DNA of 64,000 bases from Streptomyces scabiei 87.22 (GTDB lineage: Bacteria > Actinomycetota > Actinomycetes > Streptomycetales > Streptomycetaceae), in contig NC_013929.1 in NCBI RefSeq assembly GCF_000091305.1, forward strand, positions 9,176,001-9,240,000. Direction: 5' to 3'. The position numbers and the translations under genes are program-made. The number at the start of each line of letters is the position of its first letter. Position 1 is the stretch's first letter. Below are positions 7,781 through 15,046 of this stretch, piece after piece. The notes under the pieces were generated by a model that ran no database searches, was not told the DNA's origin, and saw only the letters and a program-made list of their open reading frames with translations.

Positions 7781-8764
7781 TCAGGAGGTCGTCCGGATCC
7801 GGTCGTTGCCGTGGGCTCCCGCCCCCGGTTCCTCGTGTGCCAGCCACTCGGCGACGCTGTGCGCGATCGGCTGGCCGGTGTCCATCTCCACGAAGCCGAA
7901 CTGGCCGGACTGGTTGCACTCCAGGAACCACCAGATGCCGTCCGTGTCCTCCGCGAAGTCGAAGGCTCCGTAGGAGAGTTCGGCACCGCGGAGATAGGCG
8001 CGGACGGCCGTGGCGGTGCGCTCCGGTACCTCGGCCGGCTGCCAGGGCGCGGCGGAGGGGGCGAAGCGGACGTCCACCTCGTCGGGGTGCGCGTCCGGGG
8101 CCACGACCTTGCGGGCGGCCAGTATGCGGTCGCCCACGACGGTGAGCCGGATGTCGGCGGTCTTGGCGATGCGCCGCTGCAGCAGTGTCGGGCCGAACGC
8201 GACGGCGGTGAAGTCGGTGCCGGGCGCGACGCGGCTGGTGGGGACGGTGCCGACGGGCTCCCGTGGGTGGGTGCCGGAGACCGGCTTCACCACCAGGTCC
8301 GGGAAGCGCTCGGCGAAGTCCCGGGCGGCCTGCGGGAACGTGGTGATCAGCGTGGCCGGTACGGGGAGCCCGCAGTGCTGGGCATGCCGGAGCTGCCACG
8401 GCTTGTGTCTCGCTCGCCGGGCCGCGTCCGGGTCGTTCATCCAGCGGGCGCCCGTGCCGCGCAGCATGCCGTACAGGGCCTGCGAGGACTCCTCGGTGAG
8501 CCACCGGGACGGATCGGCGACCCCGGAGGCCGGAACGCCCGGTCTGCGCAGCCAGATGGACCGCAGCCCGTCCATGCTCACCTGGCGCCCGCCGGCGGAC
8601 AGATGGCCGCGGAACGAGCCGTGGACGTACTCGCCGGAGAGCGCCACCGTGCCGGGCAGGTCGGCGGGGTCGAGCCGGACCACCGGTACACCGGTCCCGT
8701 TGAGCCGGGCCACCACCAGGTCCGCGGTCACGTCCTGTTCAGAGGTGAGGATCAACACCGTCAT
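7781..8764 (-). CDS. tgmB: ATP-grasp ribosomal peptide maturase
   Basis: A 327-residue ATP-grasp ligase of the graspetide (omega-ester-containing RiPP) type. The N-terminal preATP-grasp part begins TVLILTSEQDVTADLV; the central nucleotide fold has LVVKPVSGTH, then DIRLTVVGDRILAARK and the metal/ATP end FLECNQSGQFGFVE. Enzymes of this family join Asp or Glu side chains of a precursor peptide to Ser, Thr or Lys side chains, making macrocyclic esters or amides. Its substrate is almost certainly the 63-residue peptide encoded 16 bp upstream. No O-methyltransferase is adjacent, unlike some tgm clusters recalled from the family. The product is not known. Confidence 0.85.
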   Translation of the reverse strand: MTVLILTSEQDVTADLVVARLNGTGVPVVRLDPADLPGTVALSGEYVHGSFRGHLSAGGRQVSMDGLRSIWLRRPGVPASGVADPSRWLTEESSQALYGMLRGTGARWMNDPDAARRARHKPWQLRHAQHCGLPVPATLITTFPQAARDFAERFPDLVVKPVSGTHPREPVGTVPTSRVAPGTDFTAVAFGPTLLQRRIAKTADIRLTVVGDRILAARKVVAPDAHPDEVDVRFAPSAAPWQPAEVPERTATAVRAYLRGAELSYGAFDFAEDTDGIWWFLECNQSGQFGFVEMDTGQPIAHSVAEWLAHEEPGAGAHGNDRIRTTS

Positions 8765-8780
8765 CGTCGCGAATCCGCGT

Positions 8781-8972
8781 TCAGTCGTCGAAATGGGTCT
8801 TCGATCCCGCCGTGGAGGTGGTCGCCCCCAATTCCCGCATAAGACCCTGGTCGTGTGCCGCTATCCGCCCGTCGGCGAGCACGTTCAACTGCAGCCCGGA
8901 GTCGTAGGTGTACGGAGCGCTGAACTCCAACTGCTCAGCGGCGCGAGCGTAGTTGAGCACGAACAGTCGCAT
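8781..8972 (-). CDS. tgmA: graspetide precursor peptide
   Basis: 63 residues, read as the substrate of the adjacent ATP-grasp ligase. The leader half contains LNYARAAEQLEFSAPYTYDS and LQLNVLADGRIAAHD, which resemble the tgmA family. The C-terminal core TTSTAGSKTHFDD is packed with hydroxyl and amino acceptors (Thr, Ser, Lys) and ends in two Asp that could be donors. The ATG at 8972 is decided by the strong site AAGGAG 5 nt upstream; the much longer open frame beyond it has no start signal. It is first in a two-gene operon. The number and pattern of crosslinks cannot be told from sequence. Confidence 0.85.
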   Translation of the reverse strand: MRLFVLNYARAAEQLEFSAPYTYDSGLQLNVLADGRIAAHDQGLMRELGATTSTAGSKTHFDD

Positions 8973-9150
8973 CGTTTCTCCTTGTTCGGGACCATCCGGA
9001 AAGCGGATGGTGACGCTCCGGCCGCTCTCTGTTCGGCCGGGTCGCAGTGCCTCCAGGGAGTTATACGAATCGAACGACTGAATGGTTGCCTCATGTTCTC
9101 GGAGGGCTGACTTCATGCACCGCGAGGCGTCACCAGGCAACGGTGAGTGG
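8973..9150 (-). promoter_or_regulatory. leader region of the graspetide operon
   Basis: This 178-bp spacer separates the MFS gene stop from the precursor start and must hold the operon promoter if the pair is transcribed separately. It has lower GC than its surroundings. TATAAC (complement of 9060-9065) could be a -10 element, but no good -35 lies at the right distance, so the assignment is weak. Confidence 0.25.
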
Positions 9151-10401
9151 TCATTTCGCGGTCGAGCGGCGGGTGGTGAACGCGATGGCGGAGGCGAACC
9201 CGGCCAGTACCGCGACGCTCGTGAGCGCGGCGGGCAGGGAGTGCCATTCGGCCATGAATCCGATCGCGGGCGGGCCGAGGAGCATGCCGAGATAGCCGAG
9301 CGTGGAGGCCGTGGCGACCCCGCCGGGGCCGGCCAGCGCGCCGGCGCGTTCGATGGCGACGGGGAAGATGTTGGCGAGGCCCAGGCCGGTGACGGCGAAG
9401 CCGAGCAGGGCCGCCCACGCGAAGGGGGCGAGGGAGCCGAGCAGCATGCCGGCCGTCGCGGTCGCGCCACCGGCCACGAGCACCGTGGTCCTGCCCAGGC
9501 GCTCGAGCAGGGGTGTCCCGGTGAGCCGGCCGATCGTCATGGCCAGAGCGAAACACGAGTAACCGAGCGCCGCGACTCCCGGTGAGGCGTCCAGGTCCGC
9601 CTCCAGGTGCAGGGCGCCCCAGTCCGCCAGTGCCCCCTCGCCGTACGCCGTGCACCCGGCGATCAGGCCGAGGACGACGACCGGGCCGCGCGTACGGCCG
9701 CCTTGGTGGTCCGCGCCGGGCGCGTCGCGCGGTCCGGCCTCCCGGGCGTCTTCTCCCAGGGGGCGGGGCCGTGGCGCCGGAGGCCCGTGGCGCAGCAGGG
9801 TGGGTGCGGCCAGGGCGGTGACCAGCAGGCCCGCCACGGCGATACCGGCCAGATGGCGGGTGGGGGACAAGGAGCCCGCGACCAGGCCGCCGAGCCCTGC
9901 CCCGACCATGCCGCCGAGGCTGAACGCGGCGTGGAAACCGGGCATGACGGGGCGCCCCAGCGCGGCCACCAGATCCACGGCCGCGCTGTTGAAGGCGACG
10001 TTGATGCCGCCGAAGGCCACGCCGAACACCAGCAGGACCGCACCCAGGGCGAGTGCCGAGTGGGTGAGCGGGGGCAGGGCCACGCTCAGGGACAGCAGAA
10101 CGGCGCAGACGACCGTCACCGGGTGGCTGCCGAAGCGGCGGCAGAGCCGGCCGGTCAGCATCATCGTGATCACCGCTCCGGCGGACACGCCGAGCAGCGC
10201 GAGCCCCAGCGCGCCGGGCGACGCGCCGGTCTGTTCCTTGATCGCGGGGATCCTGACCACCCAGCCGGCGAAGACGAAGCCGTCGAGGGCGAAGAAGGCG
10301 GTGATCGCGATGCGGAGGGCGCGGAGGTCGTAGGGGTGTGCGGGGTCGCTGTCGTGGCCCGGCACGGCGCTGTGCGTTCGGGTTTTGTTTATTCGCGGCA
10401 C
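9151..10401 (-). CDS. MFS transporter
   Basis: 416 residues with about twelve hydrophobic segments in two blocks of six, separated by a hydrophilic loop around residues 205-240 rich in Arg, Asp and Gly. The order and loops resemble the YbjJ-like branch of the major facilitator superfamily; GRLCRRFGSHPV is the usual loop 2-3 basic motif. The substrate is unknown. It lies upstream of and on the same strand as the graspetide pair, so export of the peptide is conceivable but unproven, and the 178-bp gap argues for a separate unit. The GTG at 10401 has no ribosome site but a clear promoter directly before it. Confidence 0.85.
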   Translation of the reverse strand: MPRINKTRTHSAVPGHDSDPAHPYDLRALRIAITAFFALDGFVFAGWVVRIPAIKEQTGASPGALGLALLGVSAGAVITMMLTGRLCRRFGSHPVTVVCAVLLSLSVALPPLTHSALALGAVLLVFGVAFGGINVAFNSAAVDLVAALGRPVMPGFHAAFSLGGMVGAGLGGLVAGSLSPTRHLAGIAVAGLLVTALAAPTLLRHGPPAPRPRPLGEDAREAGPRDAPGADHQGGRTRGPVVVLGLIAGCTAYGEGALADWGALHLEADLDASPGVAALGYSCFALAMTIGRLTGTPLLERLGRTTVLVAGGATATAGMLLGSLAPFAWAALLGFAVTGLGLANIFPVAIERAGALAGPGGVATASTLGYLGMLLGPPAIGFMAEWHSLPAALTSVAVLAGFASAIAFTTRRSTAK

Positions 10402-10407
10402 AAAATG

Positions 10408-10436
10408 AGGCTAGGCGGGAGCCGGGACCGGGGCAA
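10408..10436 (-). promoter_or_regulatory. promoter of MFS gene, leaderless transcript
   Basis: On the minus strand TTGCCC (10436-10431) and TAGCCT (10413-10408) are separated by 17 bp, a good housekeeping-type promoter. The -10 element ends 6 nt before the GTG start at 10401 and no ribosome site is present, so the mRNA probably begins at the start codon. Confidence 0.55.
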
Positions 10437-11184
10437 GGTTCGACGGGGTTGCTGCCCGTGCGTGAGCGGGGGCTCGGAGGACGGGCCGAGGGTGTTCGAG
10501 GGGGTGTCGTGGGTGACCGGGTCGGTTGGGCGGCGAGTCGTGAAGCGGGCCCGCGCCTGCGAAGGACGTCGTGACCGGCCGCGTCGCCGTGAGTGTTCCG
10601 CCTCCTGGATGCTCACCGACGGTGACCCAGCCGTTCACCGGCAGTACGGAATTCGTGGGTCCGGGTGAGAGGAATGCGCGGCGCCGGGCGCTGGGCTGGC
10701 GAAAGGGGGCTGTCGGCAAAGGGGTCTCGTCCAAGTGCGAGACCGTGACGGTGGATCGAACCCGGAATTCGACGCCATTTCCACCACCCGGGGCCGCATC
10801 CTGCCGAATCGTTTTCCTCGGGGTCTCGGCGGGCCTTTCGCTAACGGTCGCCGGTAACCGGAAGGCGACTGACCGTATTCGCGCGGGCGCTTGAATCTCC
10901 CTCCGCTCAGAACGCCCCCGTCGCGGAGAGTTGCCCCTACGAAGGCAGGGGTTATCGGCATGGTGGCCCGGCGATCGCCGGGTTCAGCAGGCCGGACGTG
11001 CCGCGAGGCCGGGCGCACGCGAGCCTGCCGATCGCCTGCGCGCCGATCGCCTGAGTGTCGATCACCTGAGTGTCGATCACTTGTGCGCCGAGCGTCGTCG
11101 TCGGTGAGGTGCGCGGTCGGCGGGGTGCGCGGTCGGCAGGGTCGCGTCCTGCCCGGGGCGCCCGTGGCAAGCTGCTCGCGCGAC
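10437..11184. other. long intergenic region without a convincing gene
   Basis: Together with the flanking promoters this is an 850-bp stretch without a gene. Open frames on both strands lack GC-rich third positions, starts with credible ribosome sites or known motifs. It holds a small hairpin (stem GGTCTCG 10723-10729 with CGAGACC 10738-10744) and a 15-bp tandem repeat at 11027-11086. Base composition around 10700-10900 is less GC-rich than the genes. Confidence 0.6.
11027..11086. repeat. 15-bp tandem repeat, four units
   Basis: Four consecutive 15-bp units related to GTCGATCACCTGAGT start at about 11027, 11042, 11057 and 11072, followed by a decayed fragment. They lie about 100 bp upstream of the copper-type promoter. 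Fifteen is a multiple of three, and on the minus strand one frame repeats QVIDT/QAIGA, but that frame has no start signal and is probably not coding. Confidence 0.7.
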
Positions 11185-11212
11185 TTGACTACATACCCCC
11201 CAGGGGTATGGT
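11185..11212 (+). promoter_or_regulatory. promoter with CsoR-type copper operator in the spacer
   Basis: TTGACT (11185-11190) and TATGGT (11207-11212) are 16 bp apart. The spacer holds the near-perfect palindrome ATACCCCCCAGGGGTAT (11193-11209), which matches the recalled CsoR operator type (GTACCCC/GGGGTAT) of copper-responsive genes in Streptomyces. Binding there would block RNA polymerase until Cu(I) releases the repressor. Confidence 0.75.
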
Positions 11213-11252
11213 GGGCCGTGGTGACAGGACCCGCACACCGAAGGAGACGGCC

Positions 11253-12209
11253 ATGAACACCGGACTCAGGATCACCGCGTTCGCCGCGGCGCTGGCCGCC
11301 ACGTTCGGCACCGCCTACGGCGTGGGCAAGGGCATCGAACCCGTCGTCTCCGGCGCCGCGGAGACCGAGCCCGCGCGCCACGACAGCCATGCCGAGACGT
11401 CACCGGCCCCCAAGCACGGCGACGGCGGCCACGAGACCGCCCCGCCCGGCGGACTCCAGCTCTCCGAAGGCGGCTACACCCTCGACCTGCGCACCCCGGG
11501 TGTCACCGCCGGCCACCGCTCCGACCTGCGCTTCGTCATCCGCGACGAGGACGGCCGTGCCGTCACCGCGTACCAGCGCGAGCACGGCAAGGAACTCCAC
11601 CTCATCGTCGCCTCGCGTGATCTGGTCACCTACCGCCATCTGCACCCCGCCCGCGCGGCCGACGGCACCTGGAGCACTCCCGTCGAGCTGCCCGACGCCG
11701 GCGGTTATCGCGTCTTCGCCGACTTCACGCCGGCCGGGAAGAGCGCCGAGAACCTCACCCTCGGCGTCGACCTCGCGGCCTCGGGCACCTACGAGCCGCG
11801 CAGGTTCCCGGCGCCGAACGCCACCGCGGAGGCCGACGGCTACGAGGTCGAGCTGGACGGCGGCCTGCGCCCGGGCGCCGCGAGCGAACTCACCCTCAAG
11901 GTCTCCCGGGACGGCCGCCCCGTCACCGACCTCCAGCCCTACCTCGGCGCGTACGGTCATCTGGTCGCCCTGCGCTCGGGCGACCTCGCCTACCTGCACG
12001 TCCACCCGAACGGCGAGCCCGGCGACGCACGGACCCGGCCCGGCCCCGGCATCTCCTTCACCGCCACCGCCCCCAGCGCCGGCACCTACCGCCTCTTCCT
12101 GGACTTCAAGCACGAGGGCGAGGTCCACACGGCGGCGTTCACGGTCGGCGCCGGAGGAGCCGCGGCGCCCACGCACCCCGAGAAGCCCGCGACCGACCAC
12201 GCGCACTGA
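11253..12209 (+). CDS. exported His-rich protein, probably copper-induced
   Basis: 318 residues with an N-terminal hydrophobic signal (NTGLRITAFAAALAATFGTAYG), then a His/Glu-rich linker and two beta-rich segments. Repeated short His motifs, YRHLHP near residue 130, YLHVHPNGE near 250 and a C-terminal DHAH, suggest metal contacts. The ATG at 11253 has AAGGAG 6 nt upstream. The CsoR-type promoter directly before it implies copper induction; similar secreted proteins accompany copper ATPases and chaperones in other streptomycetes as recalled, but no such partner lies here. A role in extracytoplasmic copper handling is inference. A 33-bp repeat follows the stop. Confidence 0.75.
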   Translation: MNTGLRITAFAAALAATFGTAYGVGKGIEPVVSGAAETEPARHDSHAETSPAPKHGDGGHETAPPGGLQLSEGGYTLDLRTPGVTAGHRSDLRFVIRDEDGRAVTAYQREHGKELHLIVASRDLVTYRHLHPARAADGTWSTPVELPDAGGYRVFADFTPAGKSAENLTLGVDLAASGTYEPRRFPAPNATAEADGYEVELDGGLRPGAASELTLKVSRDGRPVTDLQPYLGAYGHLVALRSGDLAYLHVHPNGEPGDARTRPGPGISFTATAPSAGTYRLFLDFKHEGEVHTAAFTVGAGGAAAPTHPEKPATDHAH

Positions 12210-12290
12210 CGGTCTCACCGCGCGATTTACCAGGCGTACCGACGGTCTCACCGCGCGACATACCACGCGCACCGACGGCCTCACCGCGCC
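12190..12290 (+). repeat. 33-bp direct repeat overlapping a gene end
   Basis: A unit related to CGACGGTCTCACCGCGCGA and ending TACCACGCGCAC repeats with a 33-bp period at 12207, 12240 and 12273; its 5' part also covers the last codons of the copper-type gene. The period equals 11 codons. In the gene's own frame the first copy has TGA (the stop) where later copies have CGA. Confidence 0.75.
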
Positions 12291-12296
12291 CCGGTC

Positions 12297-13079
12297 TCAT
12301 CGGGCGACGACCACCCGCACGCCCGCCTCCTCGAACCGCCGAACCGTCTCCGGTGCCGCCGCCTCGTCCGTGACCAGCGTGTTCACCGAGCCGGTCCCGC
12401 AGATCCGGGCGAAGGCCCGCCGTCCCAGTTTGCCGGAGTCGGCCGCCACGACCACTCGCTCGGCCCGCTCGCACAGCAGCCGGTTGACGGCTGCCTCCGC
12501 CTCGTCGTGGGCGGCGGCGCCATGGACCACGTCCAGGGCGACCACGCCGAGGACGGTCACGTCCACGGTGATCCGGTCGAGCACCCCGTCGGCGAGCGGG
12601 CCGACGAGCTCGTAGGACTGGGCGCGGGCCACCCCGCCCGTCACCACGATCTTGAACTGGGGCCGCACGGCCAGCTCGCTCGCGATGTTGAGCGCGTTGG
12701 TCACCACGGTCAGCGCGGGAGTCCCGGACGCCAGATCCCCTCGTACGGCCAGGGCCCGCGCGACCTCGGTGGTGGTCGTGCCGCCGGTGAGGCCCATCGC
12801 CTCGCCGGGGGCCACGAGGTCCGCCACCGCCGCCGCGATCCGCTGTTTCTCGGTGGCCCGGCGTGCCGTCTTGTAGCGGAGCGGCAACTCGTACGAGACG
12901 CCGTGCACGACCGCTCCGCCCCGGGTGCGGACGAGCATCTGCTGCTCCGCGAGCCGGTCGAGGTCGCGCCGGATCGTCGCGGCGGACACCCCCAGCGCGG
13001 CGGCCGCCTCCTCGACGTCCAGCCGCCCCCGCTCGGCGAGCAGTTCCAGCAGCGTCTGCCAGCGCGCGTCGCGGGACAT
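12297..13079 (-). CDS. DeoR family transcriptional regulator
   Basis: 260 residues with the standard DeoR layout: an N-terminal winged HTH (about 5-58; SAATIRRDLDRLAEQQMLVRTRGGAV is its core, here only partly quoted in function) and a C-terminal sugar-phosphate-sensing domain with TGGTTTTEVARAL, VVTNALNIA, TGGVAR, and VVVAADSGKLGRR. It is divergent from a SIS isomerase and aldolase operon and is its probable repressor, responding to a sugar phosphate, as with AgaR-type proteins. The ATG at 13079 starts right at the HTH. Direct repeats in the shared upstream region are a likely binding site. Confidence 0.9.
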   Translation of the reverse strand: MSRDARWQTLLELLAERGRLDVEEAAAALGVSAATIRRDLDRLAEQQMLVRTRGGAVVHGVSYELPLRYKTARRATEKQRIAAAVADLVAPGEAMGLTGGTTTTEVARALAVRGDLASGTPALTVVTNALNIASELAVRPQFKIVVTGGVARAQSYELVGPLADGVLDRITVDVTVLGVVALDVVHGAAAHDEAEAAVNRLLCERAERVVVAADSGKLGRRAFARICGTGSVNTLVTDEAAAPETVRRFEEAGVRVVVAR

Positions 13080-13111
13080 GGGGTCTCCTCCTGCTGCTCC
13101 GGTTGCCGCAT

Positions 13112-13146
13112 GATGCTTGAAGATGCTCGAAAGCAGACTCTATCGT
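13112..13146 (+). promoter_or_regulatory. promoter and DeoR-type operator of SIS-aldolase operon
   Basis: GATGCTTGAA (13112-13121) is repeated at once as GATGCTCGAA (13122-13131). The pair overlaps the -35 element TTGAAG (13117-13122), with TATCGT (13141-13146) 18 bp downstream as -10. Short direct repeats overlapping the promoter are typical of DeoR-family operators. Confidence 0.5.
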
Positions 13147-13191
13147 GCAGGAACGAGCATGAACCCGGAGTCTCCTGGGGAGGGTGACCGC

Positions 13192-14082
13192 ATGACCCAT
13201 GTCGAGGACGAGCTGAACAGCCAGCCCGCGTGCTGGGCCCGCGTCGCCGCCGAGGCGGTGGAGCACGCCGGGGTCCTGTCCGCGCCGGGGGAGCGGGTGG
13301 CGCTCGTCGGCTGCGGGACGTCGTACTTCATGGCCCAGGCCGCCGCGGCACTGCGTGAAAGCGCCGGACACGGGGAGACGGACGCCTACGCCGCCTCGGA
13401 GTTCCCCCGCCGGCGGACCTACGACCGGGTCGTCGCCCTCACCCGCTCCGGCACCACCACCGAGGTGCTGGACCTCCTGGGCGCGCTGCGGGGCCGTACC
13501 CGTACGACCGCGATCACCGCCGACCCGGCCACCCCGGTGATGGCCGCCGCGGACGACGTCGTCGTCCTGGGCTTCGCCGACGAGAAGTCCGTCGTCCAGA
13601 CCCGGTTCGCCACCACCGCGCTCACCCTGCTGCGCGCCCACTTCGGCCTGCACACCGAGGCCGCCGTCGCCGACGCCCGCACCGCGCTCCGGGCGCCGCT
13701 GCCCGAAGGGCTCGTCGACGGCACCCAGTTCACCTTCCTGGGCCGGGGCTGGACCGTGGGCCTCGCCCACGAGGCCGCGCTGAAGATGCGCGAGGCCGCA
13801 CTGGCGTGGAGCGAGGCGTATCCGGCGATGGAGTACCGGCACGGCCCGATCAGCGTCACCACCCGGTCCACCGCGACCTGGATGTTCGGCGAGGCACCGC
13901 AGGGGCTCGCCGACGAGGTGCGGACGACCGGCGCGACCTGGGTGCCCGGCGGACTCGATCCGCTCGCCGAACTCGTCCGCGCCCAGCGGCTCGCCGTCGC
14001 CCTGGCCGCCGCCCGTGGCCTCGACCCCGACCGGCCGCGCCATCTCACGCGCTCGGTGATCCTCGGCCCGAACGACCGCTGA
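13192..14082 (+). CDS. SIS domain sugar-phosphate isomerase/deaminase (AgaS-like)
   Basis: 296 residues with two SIS domains as in AgaS or the isomerase half of GlmS. Visible are VGCGTSYFMAQAAAALRES for the first sugar-phosphate site, TRSGTTTEVLDLL, and in the second domain LGRGWTVGLAHEAALKMREA and EYRHGP. Proteins of this type deaminate or isomerise amino-sugar phosphates. The ATG at 13192 follows GGGGAGGG with good spacing; an in-frame start 75 bp upstream lies inside the promoter. It is 29 bp before the aldolase gene and divergent from the DeoR gene. No matching kinase or transporter is present, so the substrate (galactosamine-like is a guess) must come from elsewhere. Confidence 0.85.
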   Translation: MTHVEDELNSQPACWARVAAEAVEHAGVLSAPGERVALVGCGTSYFMAQAAAALRESAGHGETDAYAASEFPRRRTYDRVVALTRSGTTTEVLDLLGALRGRTRTTAITADPATPVMAAADDVVVLGFADEKSVVQTRFATTALTLLRAHFGLHTEAAVADARTALRAPLPEGLVDGTQFTFLGRGWTVGLAHEAALKMREAALAWSEAYPAMEYRHGPISVTTRSTATWMFGEAPQGLADEVRTTGATWVPGGLDPLAELVRAQRLAVALAAARGLDPDRPRHLTRSVILGPNDR

Positions 14083-14111
14083 AGAGCTGAAAGCCGAAAA
14101 CAGGAGGAGCC

Positions 14112-14993
14112 GTGCCCCTCACGACGACCGCAGCACTGATCACCGGGGCCGCCGCCACGCACGCCGCGGTGGCGTCGTTCAACGTCATCACCCTGGAGCA
14201 CGTCGAGGCGGTCCTCGCGGGCGCAGAGACCGCCGCCGCACCCGTCGTCCTCCAGGTCAGCGAGAACGCGGTCGGGTTCCACGACGGCGACCCGCTCCCG
14301 CTGGCCCGCGCCGCGTCAGCCGCCGCCGAGCGGGCGGCCGTGCCCGTCGCGCTCCACCTCGACCACGTGCGCAGCGACGACCTGCTGCGCCGGGCCGCCG
14401 ACGCAGGCTTCAGCTCCGTGATGTACGACGCCTCGCATCTGCCGTACCTGGACAACCTGGCCGCGACCCACGCCGCAGTGCGCTGGGCACACGCCCAAGG
14501 ACTGTGGATCGAGGCCGAGTTGGGTCAGGTGGGCGGCAAGAACGGCGAGCGGCCGCTCGACGCGCACGCGCCGGGGGCCCGGACCGACCCCGAGGAGGCG
14601 CGGGCCTTCGTGGCCGACTCGGGCGTGGACGCGCTCGCCGTCGCCATCGGCAGCGCGCACGCGATGACCACCCGCACCGCGGCCCTCGACCACGCCCTTC
14701 TGCGACGGCTGGCCGGCGCCCTGGACGTCCCCCTCGTCCTGCACGGTTCCTCCGGCGTCCCGGACGACGAACTGCGCAGGGCCGTCGCGGGAGGCATCGC
14801 CAAGGTCAACATCGGCACCGCGCTCAACATCGCCCTGACCGGCGCGATCCGGGAGTTCCTCGACGCCGGCCCCGACGTGGTGGACCCGCGCCGGTACCTC
14901 GCGGCGGGCCGGTCGGCGATGGCCGACACCGTGGCCCGCCTCATCCGCGTCCTGCGCGCGGAACTGCCGGCTCCCACCGTTCCCTCCACCTAG
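14112..14993 (+). CDS. class II fructose/tagatose-bisphosphate aldolase family
   Basis: 293 residues, the usual length of the GatY/KbaY/Fba class II aldolases. Zinc ligands are in HLDHV near residue 80 and in later His residues (GSAHAM and LHGSSG); SVMYDASHLPY and GIAKVNIGTALN are family signatures that bind the phosphate end. It cleaves a ketose bisphosphate or related ketose phosphate to dihydroxyacetone phosphate and an aldehyde. The GTG at 14112 follows AGGAGG. Together with the SIS protein it forms a minimal amino-sugar or ketose catabolic operon under the divergent DeoR regulator. Tagatose versus fructose specificity cannot be told. Confidence 0.88.
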   Translation: MPLTTTAALITGAAATHAAVASFNVITLEHVEAVLAGAETAAAPVVLQVSENAVGFHDGDPLPLARAASAAAERAAVPVALHLDHVRSDDLLRRAADAGFSSVMYDASHLPYLDNLAATHAAVRWAHAQGLWIEAELGQVGGKNGERPLDAHAPGARTDPEEARAFVADSGVDALAVAIGSAHAMTTRTAALDHALLRRLAGALDVPLVLHGSSGVPDDELRRAVAGGIAKVNIGTALNIALTGAIREFLDAGPDVVDPRRYLAAGRSAMADTVARLIRVLRAELPAPTVPST

Positions 14994-15034
14994 GGAGCGC
15001 GGCCGCGGGGGCGGAATGTGACGCCCGTCACTGG

Positions 15035-15040
15035 TATTTT
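15035..15040 (+). promoter_or_regulatory. -10 element, leaderless start of AraC gene
   Basis: TATTTT ends 6 nt before the ATG at 15047 and no ribosome site is present, which is the pattern of a leaderless actinobacterial transcript. A clear -35 was not found. Confidence 0.4.
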
Positions 15041-15046
15041 CCGGTC

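Noticed and set aside
10571..10894. 107-codon plus-strand ORF in the long intergenic region
   Set aside because: An AAGGAC precedes the GTG, but third positions are not GC-biased, and the product has no recognisable features.
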